A program made the position numbers and the translations under genes. From Gaiellaceae bacterium (GTDB lineage: Bacteria > Actinomycetota > Thermoleophilia > Gaiellales > Gaiellaceae), in assembly GCA_030446625.1 (NCBI GenBank), contig JAUJMY010000003.1, forward strand, positions 62,001-126,000: DNA of 64,000 nt, read 5' to 3'. Shown here piece after piece: positions 49,911-58,646 of the stretch (its first letter is position 1; every line of letters begins with the position of its first letter). The notes beneath the pieces were generated by a model. The model made no database searches, was not told the DNA's origin, and saw nothing but the letters and a program-made list of their open reading frames with translations.

Positions 49911-50804
49911 GTGACGCGCGTCGAGAAGATCGGCAACCTCTTCGGCGTCTCCGGCCCGTTCGCCGGCTTCCTGCTCTCGATCTACCTGCTCTGGGGGAGC
50001 TACGTGACGACGCGAGACATCGTGATCCTCGTCGTCGGCTACTTCCTGACGTGCCTCGGGATCTCGATCGGCTTCCACCGCCTGTTCACGCACCGGTCGT
50101 ACGAGACGTACAGGCCGATCCGGTACACGCTCGCGCTCCTCGGGACGCTGGCGGTGCAAGGACCCGTGATCACGTGGGTCGCCGACCACCGCAAGCACCA
50201 CAACTTCTCCGACCAGGAAGGCGACCCCCACTCGCCGCACGTCGGCCACGGTGTCGGCCTCCGCGGCGCGCTGCGCGGGCTCTGGCACGCGCACGTCGGC
50301 TGGCTGTGGGCCGACCAGGGGCACGCCGACCGCGAGAAGTACGCGAAGGACCTGCTCGCCGACCGCGGCATGGTCTGGCTCTCGAAGCTCTTCCTCCCGC
50401 TCGTCGGCGTCTCGCTGCTGATCCCGTTCGCGATCGGGTGGGCGTGGGGCGGAACCCTCGGCGCCGGCGTCCAGGCGCTCTTCTGGGGCGGCGTGATGCG
50501 GATCTTCCTCCTCCACCACGTCACGTGGTCGGTCAACTCCGTCTGCCACTTCTTCGGGCGTCGCCGCTTCCGGGTCAAGGACGAGTCGCGCAACGTCTGG
50601 TGGCTCGCGCCCTTCTCGCTCGGCGAGGCGTGGCACCACAACCACCACGCGTTCCCGAGCTCCGCGTTCCACGGCCTCAAGCCGTGGGAGATCGACATCT
50701 CGGGGCTGATCATCCGTGGCATGCACGCGCTCGGCCTCGTCTGGAAGGTCGTCCGGATCTCGCCGGAGCTCCAGGCGCGGAAGCTGATCACGGAAGAACG
50801 CTGA
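49911..50804 (+). CDS. Acyl-CoA/acyl-lipid delta-9-type fatty acid desaturase
   Basis: 297 aa. The three histidine boxes that bind the di-iron centre are present: HRLFTHRSY (about residue 48), DHRKHHNFSD (about 86) and WHHNHHAFPSS (about 239), between four hydrophobic helices. It introduces a cis double bond to adjust membrane fluidity. A TTGACG box (49844-49849) and a TACTCT box (49865-49870) with 15-base spacing may form the promoter. The GTG 49911 is the first sensible start. Confidence 0.92.
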   Translation: MTRVEKIGNLFGVSGPFAGFLLSIYLLWGSYVTTRDIVILVVGYFLTCLGISIGFHRLFTHRSYETYRPIRYTLALLGTLAVQGPVITWVADHRKHHNFSDQEGDPHSPHVGHGVGLRGALRGLWHAHVGWLWADQGHADREKYAKDLLADRGMVWLSKLFLPLVGVSLLIPFAIGWAWGGTLGAGVQALFWGGVMRIFLLHHVTWSVNSVCHFFGRRRFRVKDESRNVWWLAPFSLGEAWHHNHHAFPSSAFHGLKPWEIDISGLIIRGMHALGLVWKVVRISPELQARKLITEER

Positions 50805-50827
50805 CGCGCCCGCAAACCGCGCGAAAA

Positions 50828-50833
50828 TAGAAT
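50828..50833 (+). promoter_or_regulatory. -10 element upstream of the Ig-like secreted protein gene
   Basis: TAGAAT, then 9 bases, then TTG 50843; near-leaderless. Confidence 0.45.
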
Positions 50834-50842
50834 CCCCACGCC

Positions 50843-51778
50843 TTGGCGCGTCTGCTTCCGACGCTGCTCGTCCTCGCGCTGCTCGGCGGCGCCGCGGCGG
50901 CGTTCGGGGTCACCGAGCGGCTGAAGCTGACGCGGAGCCCGATCACGAGCACGCGGGTGCCGCACAAGGTGATCTCGCCGGTGTGCGAGTGCGACAAGCG
51001 CGTGGCGGTGGTGCGGTTCGCCGTCCGGCGGGAGGGTCGGGTCTGGGTCTCGTTCGTCGACGAGGACGGCCGCGTCGTGCGCTCCCTGCCGCGGCGCACC
51101 GGCTCCGGCACGATGCGCTTCGAGTGGGATGGGCGCGACGCCGGCGGCGCGGTCGTTCCCGAGGGGTCGTATCGGCCGCGGGTGCGCCTTCCGGATGAGC
51201 GGCGGACGATCCTGTTGCCGAACCCGATCCGCGTGGACGTCACGCCGCCGCGCATCCGGCTTGTCGACGTGCGGCCGGACCGGCACTTCTCGCCGGACGG
51301 CGACGGGCGCAACGAACGGGTCAAGGTGCGCTACGAGGTGAACGAGCCCGCGCACGGGCTCCTCCTCGTAAACGGGCGGCGGGAGCTGCGGAGCCGCGCG
51401 CAAAGGCGCGAGTGGGGCGTCGAGTGGTTCGGGCGCAGGAACGGGCGGGGACTGCCGCGGGGCGATTACCGGCTCGCGCTCGCCGCCGAGGACCTCGCCG
51501 GCAACGTGTCCGCGCCCGGGCCCGCCTTCAGCGTGACGATCCGGTACGTCGAGCTGGCGCGCGACGTCGTCCGCGCCCGCGCGGGAACCCGCTTCGGCGT
51601 CGGCGTGCTGAGCGACGCACGGACCGTCCGCTGGCGGTTCGCCGGGCGCACCGGCACGCGGAGCGCCGGGCTGCTCGTGCTCCGTGCTCCGCGCAAGCCG
51701 GGCCGATACACGCTGTTCGTCGAGGCGAATCGGCGCGCCGACCGTGCGACCGTCGTCGTGAGGGCGCGTGGGCGCTGA
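50843..51778 (+). CDS. Secreted protein with FlgD-like Ig repeats
   Basis: 311 aa from TTG 50843, giving a signal peptide or anchor (ARLLPTLLVLALLGGAAAAF). Two FlgD-type Ig-like repeats are visible: VVRFAVRREGRVWVSFVDED through GSYRPRVRL, and HFSPDGDGRNERVKVRYEV through GDYRLALAAEDLAGN; the SPDGDGxND motif is a known mark of these repeats. The C-terminal 80 residues form a third beta domain. Likely an exported structural or binding protein. It shares 11 bases with the O-antigen ligase gene. Confidence 0.7.
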   Translation: MARLLPTLLVLALLGGAAAAFGVTERLKLTRSPITSTRVPHKVISPVCECDKRVAVVRFAVRREGRVWVSFVDEDGRVVRSLPRRTGSGTMRFEWDGRDAGGAVVPEGSYRPRVRLPDERRTILLPNPIRVDVTPPRIRLVDVRPDRHFSPDGDGRNERVKVRYEVNEPAHGLLLVNGRRELRSRAQRREWGVEWFGRRNGRGLPRGDYRLALAAEDLAGNVSAPGPAFSVTIRYVELARDVVRARAGTRFGVGVLSDARTVRWRFAGRTGTRSAGLLVLRAPRKPGRYTLFVEANRRADRATVVVRARGR

Positions 51779-53225
51779 GGCTGCGCGCGTCGCGGGAGCG
51801 CTCGGGTGCGCCGCGCTCGCCGCGCTGTATCTCGTGCCGTGGCGGTGGGCGCGCGTCGCCGCGCTCGCGGGCTGGGCCGCCGGAGCGACAGTGCTCCTCG
51901 TCTACCTCGCGCCCGGGGGCAGCCCACGGTTGCTCGCCGCGGCCGCGGTCGCGGCGATCGTCGTCGCCGGCGGCCTCGGCGCGCTCTTCCTGCGCTGGCC
52001 GTGGCTCGTGCCGATCGCCGCGCTCGCGTGCGTCCCCGTGCGCGTGCCGGTCGACGTCGGCGACGAGCGCGCGAACCTGCTCGTGCCGCTCTACGGGGTC
52101 GTCGCCGGCGCCGCGGCGGCGCTGGCGTGGCGGCTGCTGCGCGGCGACGACCGCGCGCGCGAGCTCGGCGCACTCGCGTGGCCGCTCGCGGCGTTCCTGC
52201 TCTGGACGGGCCTGTCGCTCCTCTGGACCGAGGACGTGCGCGAGGCCGCGGTGTCCATGCTCGCGTTCTACCTCCCCTTCGCGCTGCTCGCGCTCGTGCT
52301 CGCGCGGCTTCCGTGGAGCCGCCGCTGGCTCACGGCGCTCGGCGTGCAGCTCGTCGCGATGGCGCTTCTCTTCGCCGGCGTCGGGATGTACCAGTGGGTG
52401 ACCCGCGACGTCTTCTGGAACCCGAAGGTCGAGGTCGGGAACGCGTACGCGCCGTTCTTCCGGGTGAACTCGGTCTTCTGGGACCCGTCGATCTACGGAC
52501 GCTTCCTCGTCGTCGCGATCCTCGCCGCGCTCGTGATCGTCCTCTGCGCGCCGCGGCCGCGTGTGGCTCTCGGGGCGACGGCCGCGATCGTGCTCGCGTG
52601 GATCGGCCTCGCCCTCTCGTTCTCGCAGTCGAGCTTCGTCGCGCTGACGGCGGGAGTCCTCGCCGCGGCCGCGTTCGCATGGCCGCGGCGCGTCGCCACG
52701 ACGGTCGGCGCCGCGACCGCGGTGCTCCTGCTCGCCGGCTTCTCCGCGCCGCAGGTGCGCCACGCCGTCTTCGAGGACGTGCAGGGCGGGCTCGACCGCG
52801 CTACGAGCGGGCGCGCGAGCCTGGTCGCGAACGGCGTCCGCATCGCCGCGGACAACCCGCTCGCCGGCGTCGGCCTCGGGAGCTTCAGACGCGCGTACGC
52901 GGACGAGACGGGCCTGCGCGGCGAGGCTCCGAGGCGCGCGGCGTCGCACAACACCCCGGTGACCGTCGCCGCCGAGACAGGCGTGCCCGGCATCCTGCTC
53001 TTCGTGTGGCTGCTCGCCGCCGCGCTGCTCGTCCCGCTCCGCCGCGCCTCGCGGAGCTTCGCCGGCCGCTCCTCGCTTATCGTCGGAGTCGTCCTGACCG
53101 CGATCGCGGTGCACAGCCTCTTCTACAACGCGTTCTTCGAGGACCCCGTGACGTGGGGCGTCATCGGGCTCGGCGCGCTCGTCGCGGCGTGGCGCGGGGG
53201 CGAGCGGAGAGCGGCGCCGGCGTGA
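51768..53225 (+). CDS. O-antigen ligase/Wzy family polytopic protein
   Basis: 485 aa with about 12 hydrophobic helices. The large external loop has NPLAGVGLGSFRRAYADETG and the conserved ASHNTPVTVAAETGVPGILL, the Wzy_C/O-antigen ligase signature (HNxxL...E.G..G). These enzymes polymerise or ligate undecaprenyl-linked glycans outside the membrane. GTG 51768 overlaps the preceding gene; the stop overlaps the GTG of the deacetylase. Confidence 0.85.
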   Translation: MGAEAARVAGALGCAALAALYLVPWRWARVAALAGWAAGATVLLVYLAPGGSPRLLAAAAVAAIVVAGGLGALFLRWPWLVPIAALACVPVRVPVDVGDERANLLVPLYGVVAGAAAALAWRLLRGDDRARELGALAWPLAAFLLWTGLSLLWTEDVREAAVSMLAFYLPFALLALVLARLPWSRRWLTALGVQLVAMALLFAGVGMYQWVTRDVFWNPKVEVGNAYAPFFRVNSVFWDPSIYGRFLVVAILAALVIVLCAPRPRVALGATAAIVLAWIGLALSFSQSSFVALTAGVLAAAAFAWPRRVATTVGAATAVLLLAGFSAPQVRHAVFEDVQGGLDRATSGRASLVANGVRIAADNPLAGVGLGSFRRAYADETGLRGEAPRRAASHNTPVTVAAETGVPGILLFVWLLAAALLVPLRRASRSFAGRSSLIVGVVLTAIAVHSLFYNAFFEDPVTWGVIGLGALVAAWRGGERRAAPA

Positions 53226-53857
53226 TCGGTTCGTGGAACCGGGTGCTGGTCCTGGCGCCGCACACCGACGACGGCGAGTTCGGCTGCGGCGGGACGATGG
53301 CGCGGCTCGCCGACGCCGGCGCCGAAGTCCGCTACGTCGCCTTCTCCATCGCGACGAAGTCGCTGCCGGACGGCTTTCCGCCCGACACGCTCGCGCGCGA
53401 GGTGCGCGAGGCGACGGCCGAGCTGGGCATTCCGGACGCCAACCTGACGGTGCACGACTTCGACGTGCGGACGTTCCCGGCGCGCCGGCAGGACATCCTC
53501 GAGCTGCTGATCGACCTCTGGGAGGAGTGGCAGCCGGACGCCGTCTTCCAGCCGAGCCTTCACGACGTGCACCAGGACCACCAGGTGATCGCCGCGGAGG
53601 GGCTGCGCGCGTTCAAGCGGACGACGATCCTCGGCTACGAGATCCCGTGGAACAACTTCGACTTCGCCTACCAGATGTACGTCGCGCTCGACCGCTCGCA
53701 TCTGGAGCGGAAGACCGCCGCGCTTGCGCGCTACGCGTCGCAGCAGCACCGCCGGTACGCCGACTCGGAGTACATCTGGAACATCGCGCGCACGCACGGG
53801 ATCAACGTGAACCGCGAGTTCGCCGAGGTGTTCCAGGTCTACCGCGTCGTCGCCTAG
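53222..53857 (+). CDS. PIG-L family N-acetyl sugar deacetylase
   Basis: 211 aa from GTG 53222 (GTGA). The zinc site is visible: LVLAPHTDDGEFGCGGTMA (H-x2-DDE-like, here H-T-DDGE) at the N-terminus, and HDVHQDHQVIAAEGLRAF in the middle. LmbE/PIG-L enzymes deacetylate GlcNAc-containing small molecules or lipids. Coupling to an O-antigen ligase points to glycan or glycolipid processing rather than mycothiol synthesis. Confidence 0.9.
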   Translation: MIGSWNRVLVLAPHTDDGEFGCGGTMARLADAGAEVRYVAFSIATKSLPDGFPPDTLAREVREATAELGIPDANLTVHDFDVRTFPARRQDILELLIDLWEEWQPDAVFQPSLHDVHQDHQVIAAEGLRAFKRTTILGYEIPWNNFDFAYQMYVALDRSHLERKTAALARYASQQHRRYADSEYIWNIARTHGINVNREFAEVFQVYRVVA

Positions 53858-53898
53858 GCCGGCCGGCCCGCCATCACGCGGGCTTCACATCGAGCCTC

Positions 53899-53904
53899 TA
53901 GCGT
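53899..53904 (+). promoter_or_regulatory. Leaderless-type -10 element
   Basis: TAGCGT, then 7 bases, then ATG 53912; favours this ATG over the GTG at 53909. Confidence 0.5.
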
Positions 53905-53911
53905 TCACGTG

Positions 53912-55444
53912 ATGGACGCAGAGCGGATCGGGCGCGGGTACGCGGCGCTCGCCGGGTCGCTCGCCGTGGCGGTCACCCTCGGGTCGGCGGAGCTCCTCGC
54001 GGCGGTGGCCGGCGCTCGCTCCTTCGTCGTCTCGGTGGGCGACGTCGTGATCGACACCGTGCCCGGCTGGCTCGAGCGGGCGGTGATCTCGACGCTCGGC
54101 GCGAACGACAAGCCGTTTCTGATCGTCAGCATCCTCGTCGTCTCGGCGCTGCTCGGCGCTGCGCTCGGCACCCTGGCCGCGCGGAGACTCGCGCTCGGAG
54201 CAGCCGGAATCGCCGCGATGGTCGCGGTCGGTGTCGCGGCCGCTCTCGCCGACCCCCAGGGGTCGGGAGCCGGTGCCGTCGCGGCCGGACTGATCGCCGC
54301 GGGCACCGGCGTCGCTGCGCTCCGGCTGCTGCTCGGCGCCGCGCAGTCCGGTGTGGCGACAGAACCGCTTCCGCGGCCCCGAGACCCGGCCGACGGAGGG
54401 CTGGCGAGCCGCCGCCGCTTCGTCGGCCTCGCGGCCGGTGCCGTGCTCGTCGCCGGTGCGGGCGCCTGGGGTGGGCAACGGCTGGCGGCCCGGAAGCGCG
54501 TCGACGCGATCCGCCAGGCGATCCGCATCCCGCGCCCGGCTCGTCGCGCGCCGCCCCCGCCGGCGGGGGCAGCGCTCGACATCGCCGGGCTCACGCCGCT
54601 GTACGTCCCGAACGACGACTTCTACCGCATCGACACCGCGCTGGTCGTCCCGCAGATCGACCCCGCGACGTGGTCGCTGCGGGTGGAGGGTGCTGTCGAC
54701 CGGCCCTTCACGCTCACCTATGCCGATCTGATGGCGATGCCCCAGATCGAGGCCGACGTGACGCTGGCCTGCGTGTCGAACGAAGTTGGCGGAACCCTCG
54801 TGGGCAACGCACGGTGGCAAGGAGTGCCGCTACGGGACCTTCTGGAGCGGGCGGGGCTTCGGCGCGGCGCGACGCAGGTGCTCGGACGATCGGTCGACGG
54901 CTTCACCGCGGGCTTCCCGACCGAGGCGGCGCTCGACGGCAGGAACGCGATGGTCGCGGTGGCCATGAACGGCAAGCCGCTCCCGCCGGAGCACGGCTTT
55001 CCGGCCCGGCTCGTCGTGCCCGGGCTGTACGGCTACGTGTCGGCGACGAAGTGGCTGACCGCGCTCGAGCTGACGAGCTTCGACGAGGTCGACGGCTACT
55101 GGATCCCGCGCGGCTGGGCGAAGGAAGGGCCGATCAAGACGCAGTCGCGGATCGACGTCGCCTCACGGCGGGTCATCGCGGGCGTCGCGTGGGCGCCGAC
55201 GCGTGGCATCGAGCGCGTCGAGATCAGGATCGACAACGGGCCGTGGCGGGAGGCGACCCTCGCCGAGCCGCTGAGCGATGACTGCTGGCGGCAGTGGTTC
55301 ATGCCGTGGGACCCCGCCGCCGGCGAGCACGTGATCGCGGTCAGGGCGACGGACGGCGGCGGCCGCACCCAGACGGCCGAGCGGACGGACGTCGCGCCCG
55401 ATGGCGCCACGGGGCATCACACTATCCGCGTCGCCCTCACATAA
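53912..55444 (+). CDS. Membrane-anchored sulfite-oxidase-fold molybdopterin oxidoreductase
   Basis: 510 aa. The first 140 residues form about four transmembrane helices; then SRRRFVGLAAGAVLVAGAGA looks like an internal Tat-like anchor, followed from about residue 210 by the molybdopterin-binding domain. The catalytic Cys is in VTLACVSNEVGG (about residue 288), then WQGVPLRDLLERAGL, LVVPGLYGYVSATKWLTALE and a C-terminal Ig-like dimerisation domain. Substrate unknown (sulfite or an organic S-oxide are possible). It is followed by a DtxR-type regulator. Confidence 0.88.
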   Translation: MDAERIGRGYAALAGSLAVAVTLGSAELLAAVAGARSFVVSVGDVVIDTVPGWLERAVISTLGANDKPFLIVSILVVSALLGAALGTLAARRLALGAAGIAAMVAVGVAAALADPQGSGAGAVAAGLIAAGTGVAALRLLLGAAQSGVATEPLPRPRDPADGGLASRRRFVGLAAGAVLVAGAGAWGGQRLAARKRVDAIRQAIRIPRPARRAPPPPAGAALDIAGLTPLYVPNDDFYRIDTALVVPQIDPATWSLRVEGAVDRPFTLTYADLMAMPQIEADVTLACVSNEVGGTLVGNARWQGVPLRDLLERAGLRRGATQVLGRSVDGFTAGFPTEAALDGRNAMVAVAMNGKPLPPEHGFPARLVVPGLYGYVSATKWLTALELTSFDEVDGYWIPRGWAKEGPIKTQSRIDVASRRVIAGVAWAPTRGIERVEIRIDNGPWREATLAEPLSDDCWRQWFMPWDPAAGEHVIAVRATDGGGRTQTAERTDVAPDGATGHHTIRVALT

Positions 55445-55475
55445 GCCTCGCGGGCCGAGGGCCGGACGCACTAGA

Positions 55476-55491
55476 TTTAGGCTAAACTAAA
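55476..55491. promoter_or_regulatory. DtxR/IdeR-type operator overlapping the promoter of the DtxR-family gene
   Basis: TTTAGGCTAAACTAAA has TTTAG/CTAAA half-sites and follows the DtxR-box pattern (TTAGG-TA--CTAA). It contains the likely -10 TAAACT (55483-55488), 7 bases before GTG 55496, so metal-loaded repressor would block its own transcription. Confidence 0.65.
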
Positions 55492-55495
55492 TTCC

Positions 55496-55918
55496 GTGCT
55501 GGGTGAGGCGGGTGAGGACTACCTCAAGGCGATCTGGAAGCTGGCCCCGGACGGCCGCGTGACCACCAACGCGCTCGCTGCCGAGCTGGGCGTCTCCCCC
55601 GCGTCCGCGACCGGGATGGTCAAGAAGCTCGCGACGCTACGGCTCGTGGAGCACGAGCCGTACCACGGCGCGACGCTGACCCCGGCCGGCGAACGGGTCG
55701 CTCTCGAGATCGTCCGCCATCACCGGCTGCTCGAGCTCTACCTGCGTGAGGCGCTCGGCCTGTCGGAAGCGGAGGTGCACGACGAGGCCGAGCGGCTCGA
55801 GCATCACCTCTCCGACGAGGTCGAGGCCCGAATCGACGCGGCGCTCGGGTTCCCGACCCACGACCCGCACGGCGCGCCGATCCCGGCGAAGGACGGCACG
55901 CTCGCCACCGAGCGCTGA
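55496..55918 (+). CDS. DtxR/MntR-family metal-dependent regulator
   Basis: 140 aa, the short MntR-like form without an SH3 domain. The winged HTH ([20 protein letters not shown] then [19 protein letters not shown]) is followed by the dimerisation/metal domain with [37 protein letters not shown] and the terminal [12 protein letters not shown]. The His and Glu metal ligands of the family appear conserved. Fe versus Mn specificity cannot be settled. Autoregulation is suggested by the box over its promoter. Confidence 0.93.
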   Translation: MLGEAGEDYLKAIWKLAPDGRVTTNALAAELGVSPASATGMVKKLATLRLVEHEPYHGATLTPAGERVALEIVRHHRLLELYLREALGLSEAEVHDEAERLEHHLSDEVEARIDAALGFPTHDPHGAPIPAKDGTLATER

Positions 55919-55949
55919 TGAGCGCTGACGAGCGGGCGCGCGCTCGAGC

Positions 55950-57407
55950 TCACCGAGCGAGGGCGCGGAGTGGCCCGCGCAGCACTCGCGCGCTGATCGC
56001 GCGCCGCTCCGCCGGCAGGTAGAAGCCGAGCGGGAGCAGGAGGAGTGGGTACGCCGCTGCGAGCGCGAGCGCGGCCGCGAGCGGGGCGTCGAGCGTCTTC
56101 GCGAGGACGGTGAGCGCGACCGCGACGCCGGCCGCCGTCGCGACGCGGCGCCACTGGTACGGGACGTGGAAGAGCCGCTGCGAGCGCCACGTCATCGCGA
56201 CGAAGAGCACGACGTACGCCGCCACTGTCGCGGCCGCCGCGCCGGACATCCCGTAGCGGGGGATCAGGAGCAGGTTCAGGGCGACGTTCACGCCGGCCGC
56301 GAGGCCCGTGACGACCCAGTTGAAGCCCGTGCGCCGCGTGCGGCCGGCGCCGATGAAGACGACCACGTAGCCCGCGTAGGCGGCGGTCGCGAACGCGAGC
56401 GGGGCGACGACCACGGCTCCCGCCCAGTAGTCGGCGTTCTCCGGCGCGAGCAGCCGCACGAGCCACGGCGAGAGGAGACCGAGCGCGAGCGCGACCCAGC
56501 TCGAGGCCAGCACGAGGTAGGTCAGCACGAACGAGTACGTCCGCCGTGCCTCGTCGTCGTCGTCGATCGAGTACGCGAAGGCGGGCCAGGCCATCCGGAA
56601 CGCCGTCAGCAGGAGCACCATCGCGGAAGCGATCCGGACGCCGAGCTCGTATCGGCCCACCTCGTCCGCGCCCGCCAGGTGCACGAGGAAGAAGCGGTCG
56701 CTGAAGTTGACCGCGATCAGCGCCAGTGCCGAGGGGACCAGGGGCATCCCGAAGCGCTGCATCTCGCGCAGCAGCGGCCGGTCGAACTGGAGCCCGAGTT
56801 GCTCGCGCCGGTAGGCGAGCAGCGCGAGATAGACGGCGAGCGTGCCGGTGAAGTTGCCGACGACGACTCCGAGCGCACCCTGCTCGAGCACGACGACCAG
56901 CACGAGCGTCGCCGCGACGGTGACCGCGATGTTCGCGAGGCTCGCGAGCAGGAAGCCCGTGGAGCGTTCCTCTACGCGGAAGAGCGCCGTCAGCTGCTCG
57001 TAGTTCATCTGCGCCCACAGCCCCACGAACGCGGCGCGGACGAGGTTCGCCTGCCCCTCGAGGCCGAGCACCCCCGCGAGCGGCTCGGCGAGCAGCAGCC
57101 CCGCGACGAGCGCCGCGCTCGCGCTCGTCATCGTGAACCAGAAGGCCGTTCGCACGACGACGAGGCGGCGCGCGGGCTCCGTGGAGTCGAAGTAGAAGCG
57201 GAAGAACGCGCTGGTCGAGATCCCGCCGCGGAGGATCGTGACGAGCACCGCCGTCAGCGCGATCAGGACGCCGACGGCGCCGAGCTCGGCGGTGCCGAGG
57301 TACGCCGTGTAGACCGGCAGCAGGAAGATCGCGACGATGCGAGAGACGACGCCGCCGAGCCCGTAGATCGCGGAGTGGCGCGCGAGGCGCTTCATCTGCT
57401 CGAGCAC
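55950..57407 (-). CDS. Polysaccharide flippase (MOP/Wzx superfamily)
   Basis: 485 aa from GTG 57407, chosen because GGAAGGGG lies 5 bases upstream; ATG 57395 is the alternative. About 14 transmembrane helices. The N-terminus HSAIYGLGGVVSRIVAIFLL and the following PVYTAYLGTAELGAVGVL are classic for Wzx/polysaccharide transporters. It moves undecaprenyl-linked oligosaccharides across the membrane. It is convergent with the regulator gene and belongs with the surface-glycan genes around it. Confidence 0.9.
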   Translation of the reverse strand: MLEQMKRLARHSAIYGLGGVVSRIVAIFLLPVYTAYLGTAELGAVGVLIALTAVLVTILRGGISTSAFFRFYFDSTEPARRLVVVRTAFWFTMTSASAALVAGLLLAEPLAGVLGLEGQANLVRAAFVGLWAQMNYEQLTALFRVEERSTGFLLASLANIAVTVAATLVLVVVLEQGALGVVVGNFTGTLAVYLALLAYRREQLGLQFDRPLLREMQRFGMPLVPSALALIAVNFSDRFFLVHLAGADEVGRYELGVRIASAMVLLLTAFRMAWPAFAYSIDDDDEARRTYSFVLTYLVLASSWVALALGLLSPWLVRLLAPENADYWAGAVVVAPLAFATAAYAGYVVVFIGAGRTRRTGFNWVVTGLAAGVNVALNLLLIPRYGMSGAAAATVAAYVVLFVAMTWRSQRLFHVPYQWRRVATAAGVAVALTVLAKTLDAPLAAALALAAAYPLLLLPLGFYLPAERRAISARVLRGPLRALAR

Positions 57408-57571
57408 GAGTGCCCCTTCCAGTGATGCTGGCGAGATTCTGCGTCGGGAGCACCAAGCGAGGCGCCGCACTCGGCCGGAGCCAAGGCTGGTGGCCTTGGT
57501 GAGGTCGAGGGTGGTGGATCGCGCCGCGTGATCGCGGGCCGGGAGCCGCCGTGTATCGCTGGACGGGGCAC

Positions 57572-58537
57572 TTAAAGCCGAGCGTAGAGCGCCAGCAGGC
57601 GGTCGGCGACGCGCTCGACGTCGTGCACCTGCTCGACGTACGCGCGGCTCGCGGCGCCGATCCGCGCGCGCTCCTCCGGCGAGTCGACGAGCGCGCGCAG
57701 CCGCTCGCGCAGCGTCTCCTTCGTCGCGGAGACGATCGGGACGCGGACGCCGAGCTCCGCCTCCGTCCGGCGCAGCGGCTCCTCGCGCAGGTACGTCACG
57801 ACCGGCTTCCCGAGCGCCATCGCCTCGACCGCGAAGAGCCCGTACCAGCCGGCGTTGAGCTGGTCGACGACGATGTCCGCCGCGCGGTAGCGCTGCTTCG
57901 CCTCCTCGTGCGGCACTCCCTCGACGAGATCGAGGTCCGCGTCGAGGTCGGCGCAGGCCGCGAGCACGTGCTCGCTGCCCTTTCTCGCGCGGCTCGACGG
58001 CGCGTGCACGATCAGCGGCCGGCTCTTCGTGGCGTCGGGTATCGCGGCGTCGTACGCCGAGAGGTCGATGCCCGGTGGCACGACCTGGGCGTCGGGCACC
58101 CACCGCAGTGCGTCGTACGACCCCACGACCTGCGCGCCGGCGCGGCGCCCGTACGCGAGCTGCTCGGGATCCTTCCCGCGGATATCGGAGCCCAGGAAGT
58201 GGAAGAGCGACTTCTTCCGCAGCGCCCGGAGGATCGGGAACTGGAGCGACTTCGGGACGAGCGTCAGCCCGAAGTAGAAGTGGAAGACGTCCGTGTGCGG
58301 GAGAAGCTTCAGGAGCGCCCGCCACTGCACCGCCTGCCGCCGGACGAGCCCGTCGGGCCGCGCGAGGTCCCAGTCGGCCTGCGGGTGCAGGCGGTAGCGC
58401 TCGAAGACGACGAGCTTCGCGTCCACGTCGCGCCGCCGCAGCGCCTGCACGTTCGTCCACGGGATGCCGGCGGTATTCACGGGGCAGTGGACGACGCGCA
58501 GCGCGCTGTCCCCGCCGCGACCACGTGGAGAAGTCAC
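57572..58537 (-). CDS. Family 4-type glycosyltransferase
   Basis: 321 aa, GTG start at 58537. The GT-B fold is supported by an N-terminal VVHCPVNTAGIPWTNVQALR, VVPPGIDLSAYD as the hinge, LIVHAPSSRARKGSEHVLAA, then the C-terminal nucleotide-sugar region IVVDQLNAGWYGLFAVEAMA and LGKPVVTYLREE (E-x7-E type: GLFAVEAMALGKPV). The donor and acceptor are unknown. The 164-base gap to the flippase gene shows nothing recognisable. Confidence 0.85.
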   Translation of the reverse strand: MTSPRGRGGDSALRVVHCPVNTAGIPWTNVQALRRRDVDAKLVVFERYRLHPQADWDLARPDGLVRRQAVQWRALLKLLPHTDVFHFYFGLTLVPKSLQFPILRALRKKSLFHFLGSDIRGKDPEQLAYGRRAGAQVVGSYDALRWVPDAQVVPPGIDLSAYDAAIPDATKSRPLIVHAPSSRARKGSEHVLAACADLDADLDLVEGVPHEEAKQRYRAADIVVDQLNAGWYGLFAVEAMALGKPVVTYLREEPLRRTEAELGVRVPIVSATKETLRERLRALVDSPEERARIGAASRAYVEQVHDVERVADRLLALYARL

Positions 58538-58591
58538 CGATTCGGCACGAACGCGTAGCCCCGCCGCGCGTCGTCTCCCCTATCGTGAAGA

Positions 58592-58614
58592 AACCCCCTG
58601 GGTGGGTGGGGGTT
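58592..58614 (-). terminator. Possible terminator after the ATP-grasp operon
   Basis: On the minus strand AACCCCC, a 9-base loop, GGGGGTT and then TCTTC. A 7-bp stem with a weak T-rich tail, about 33 bases past the last gene of the cassette. Confidence 0.4.
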
Positions 58615-58646
58615 AGGGATGGGACCGCGGCGGTGGCCGCTCGGGC

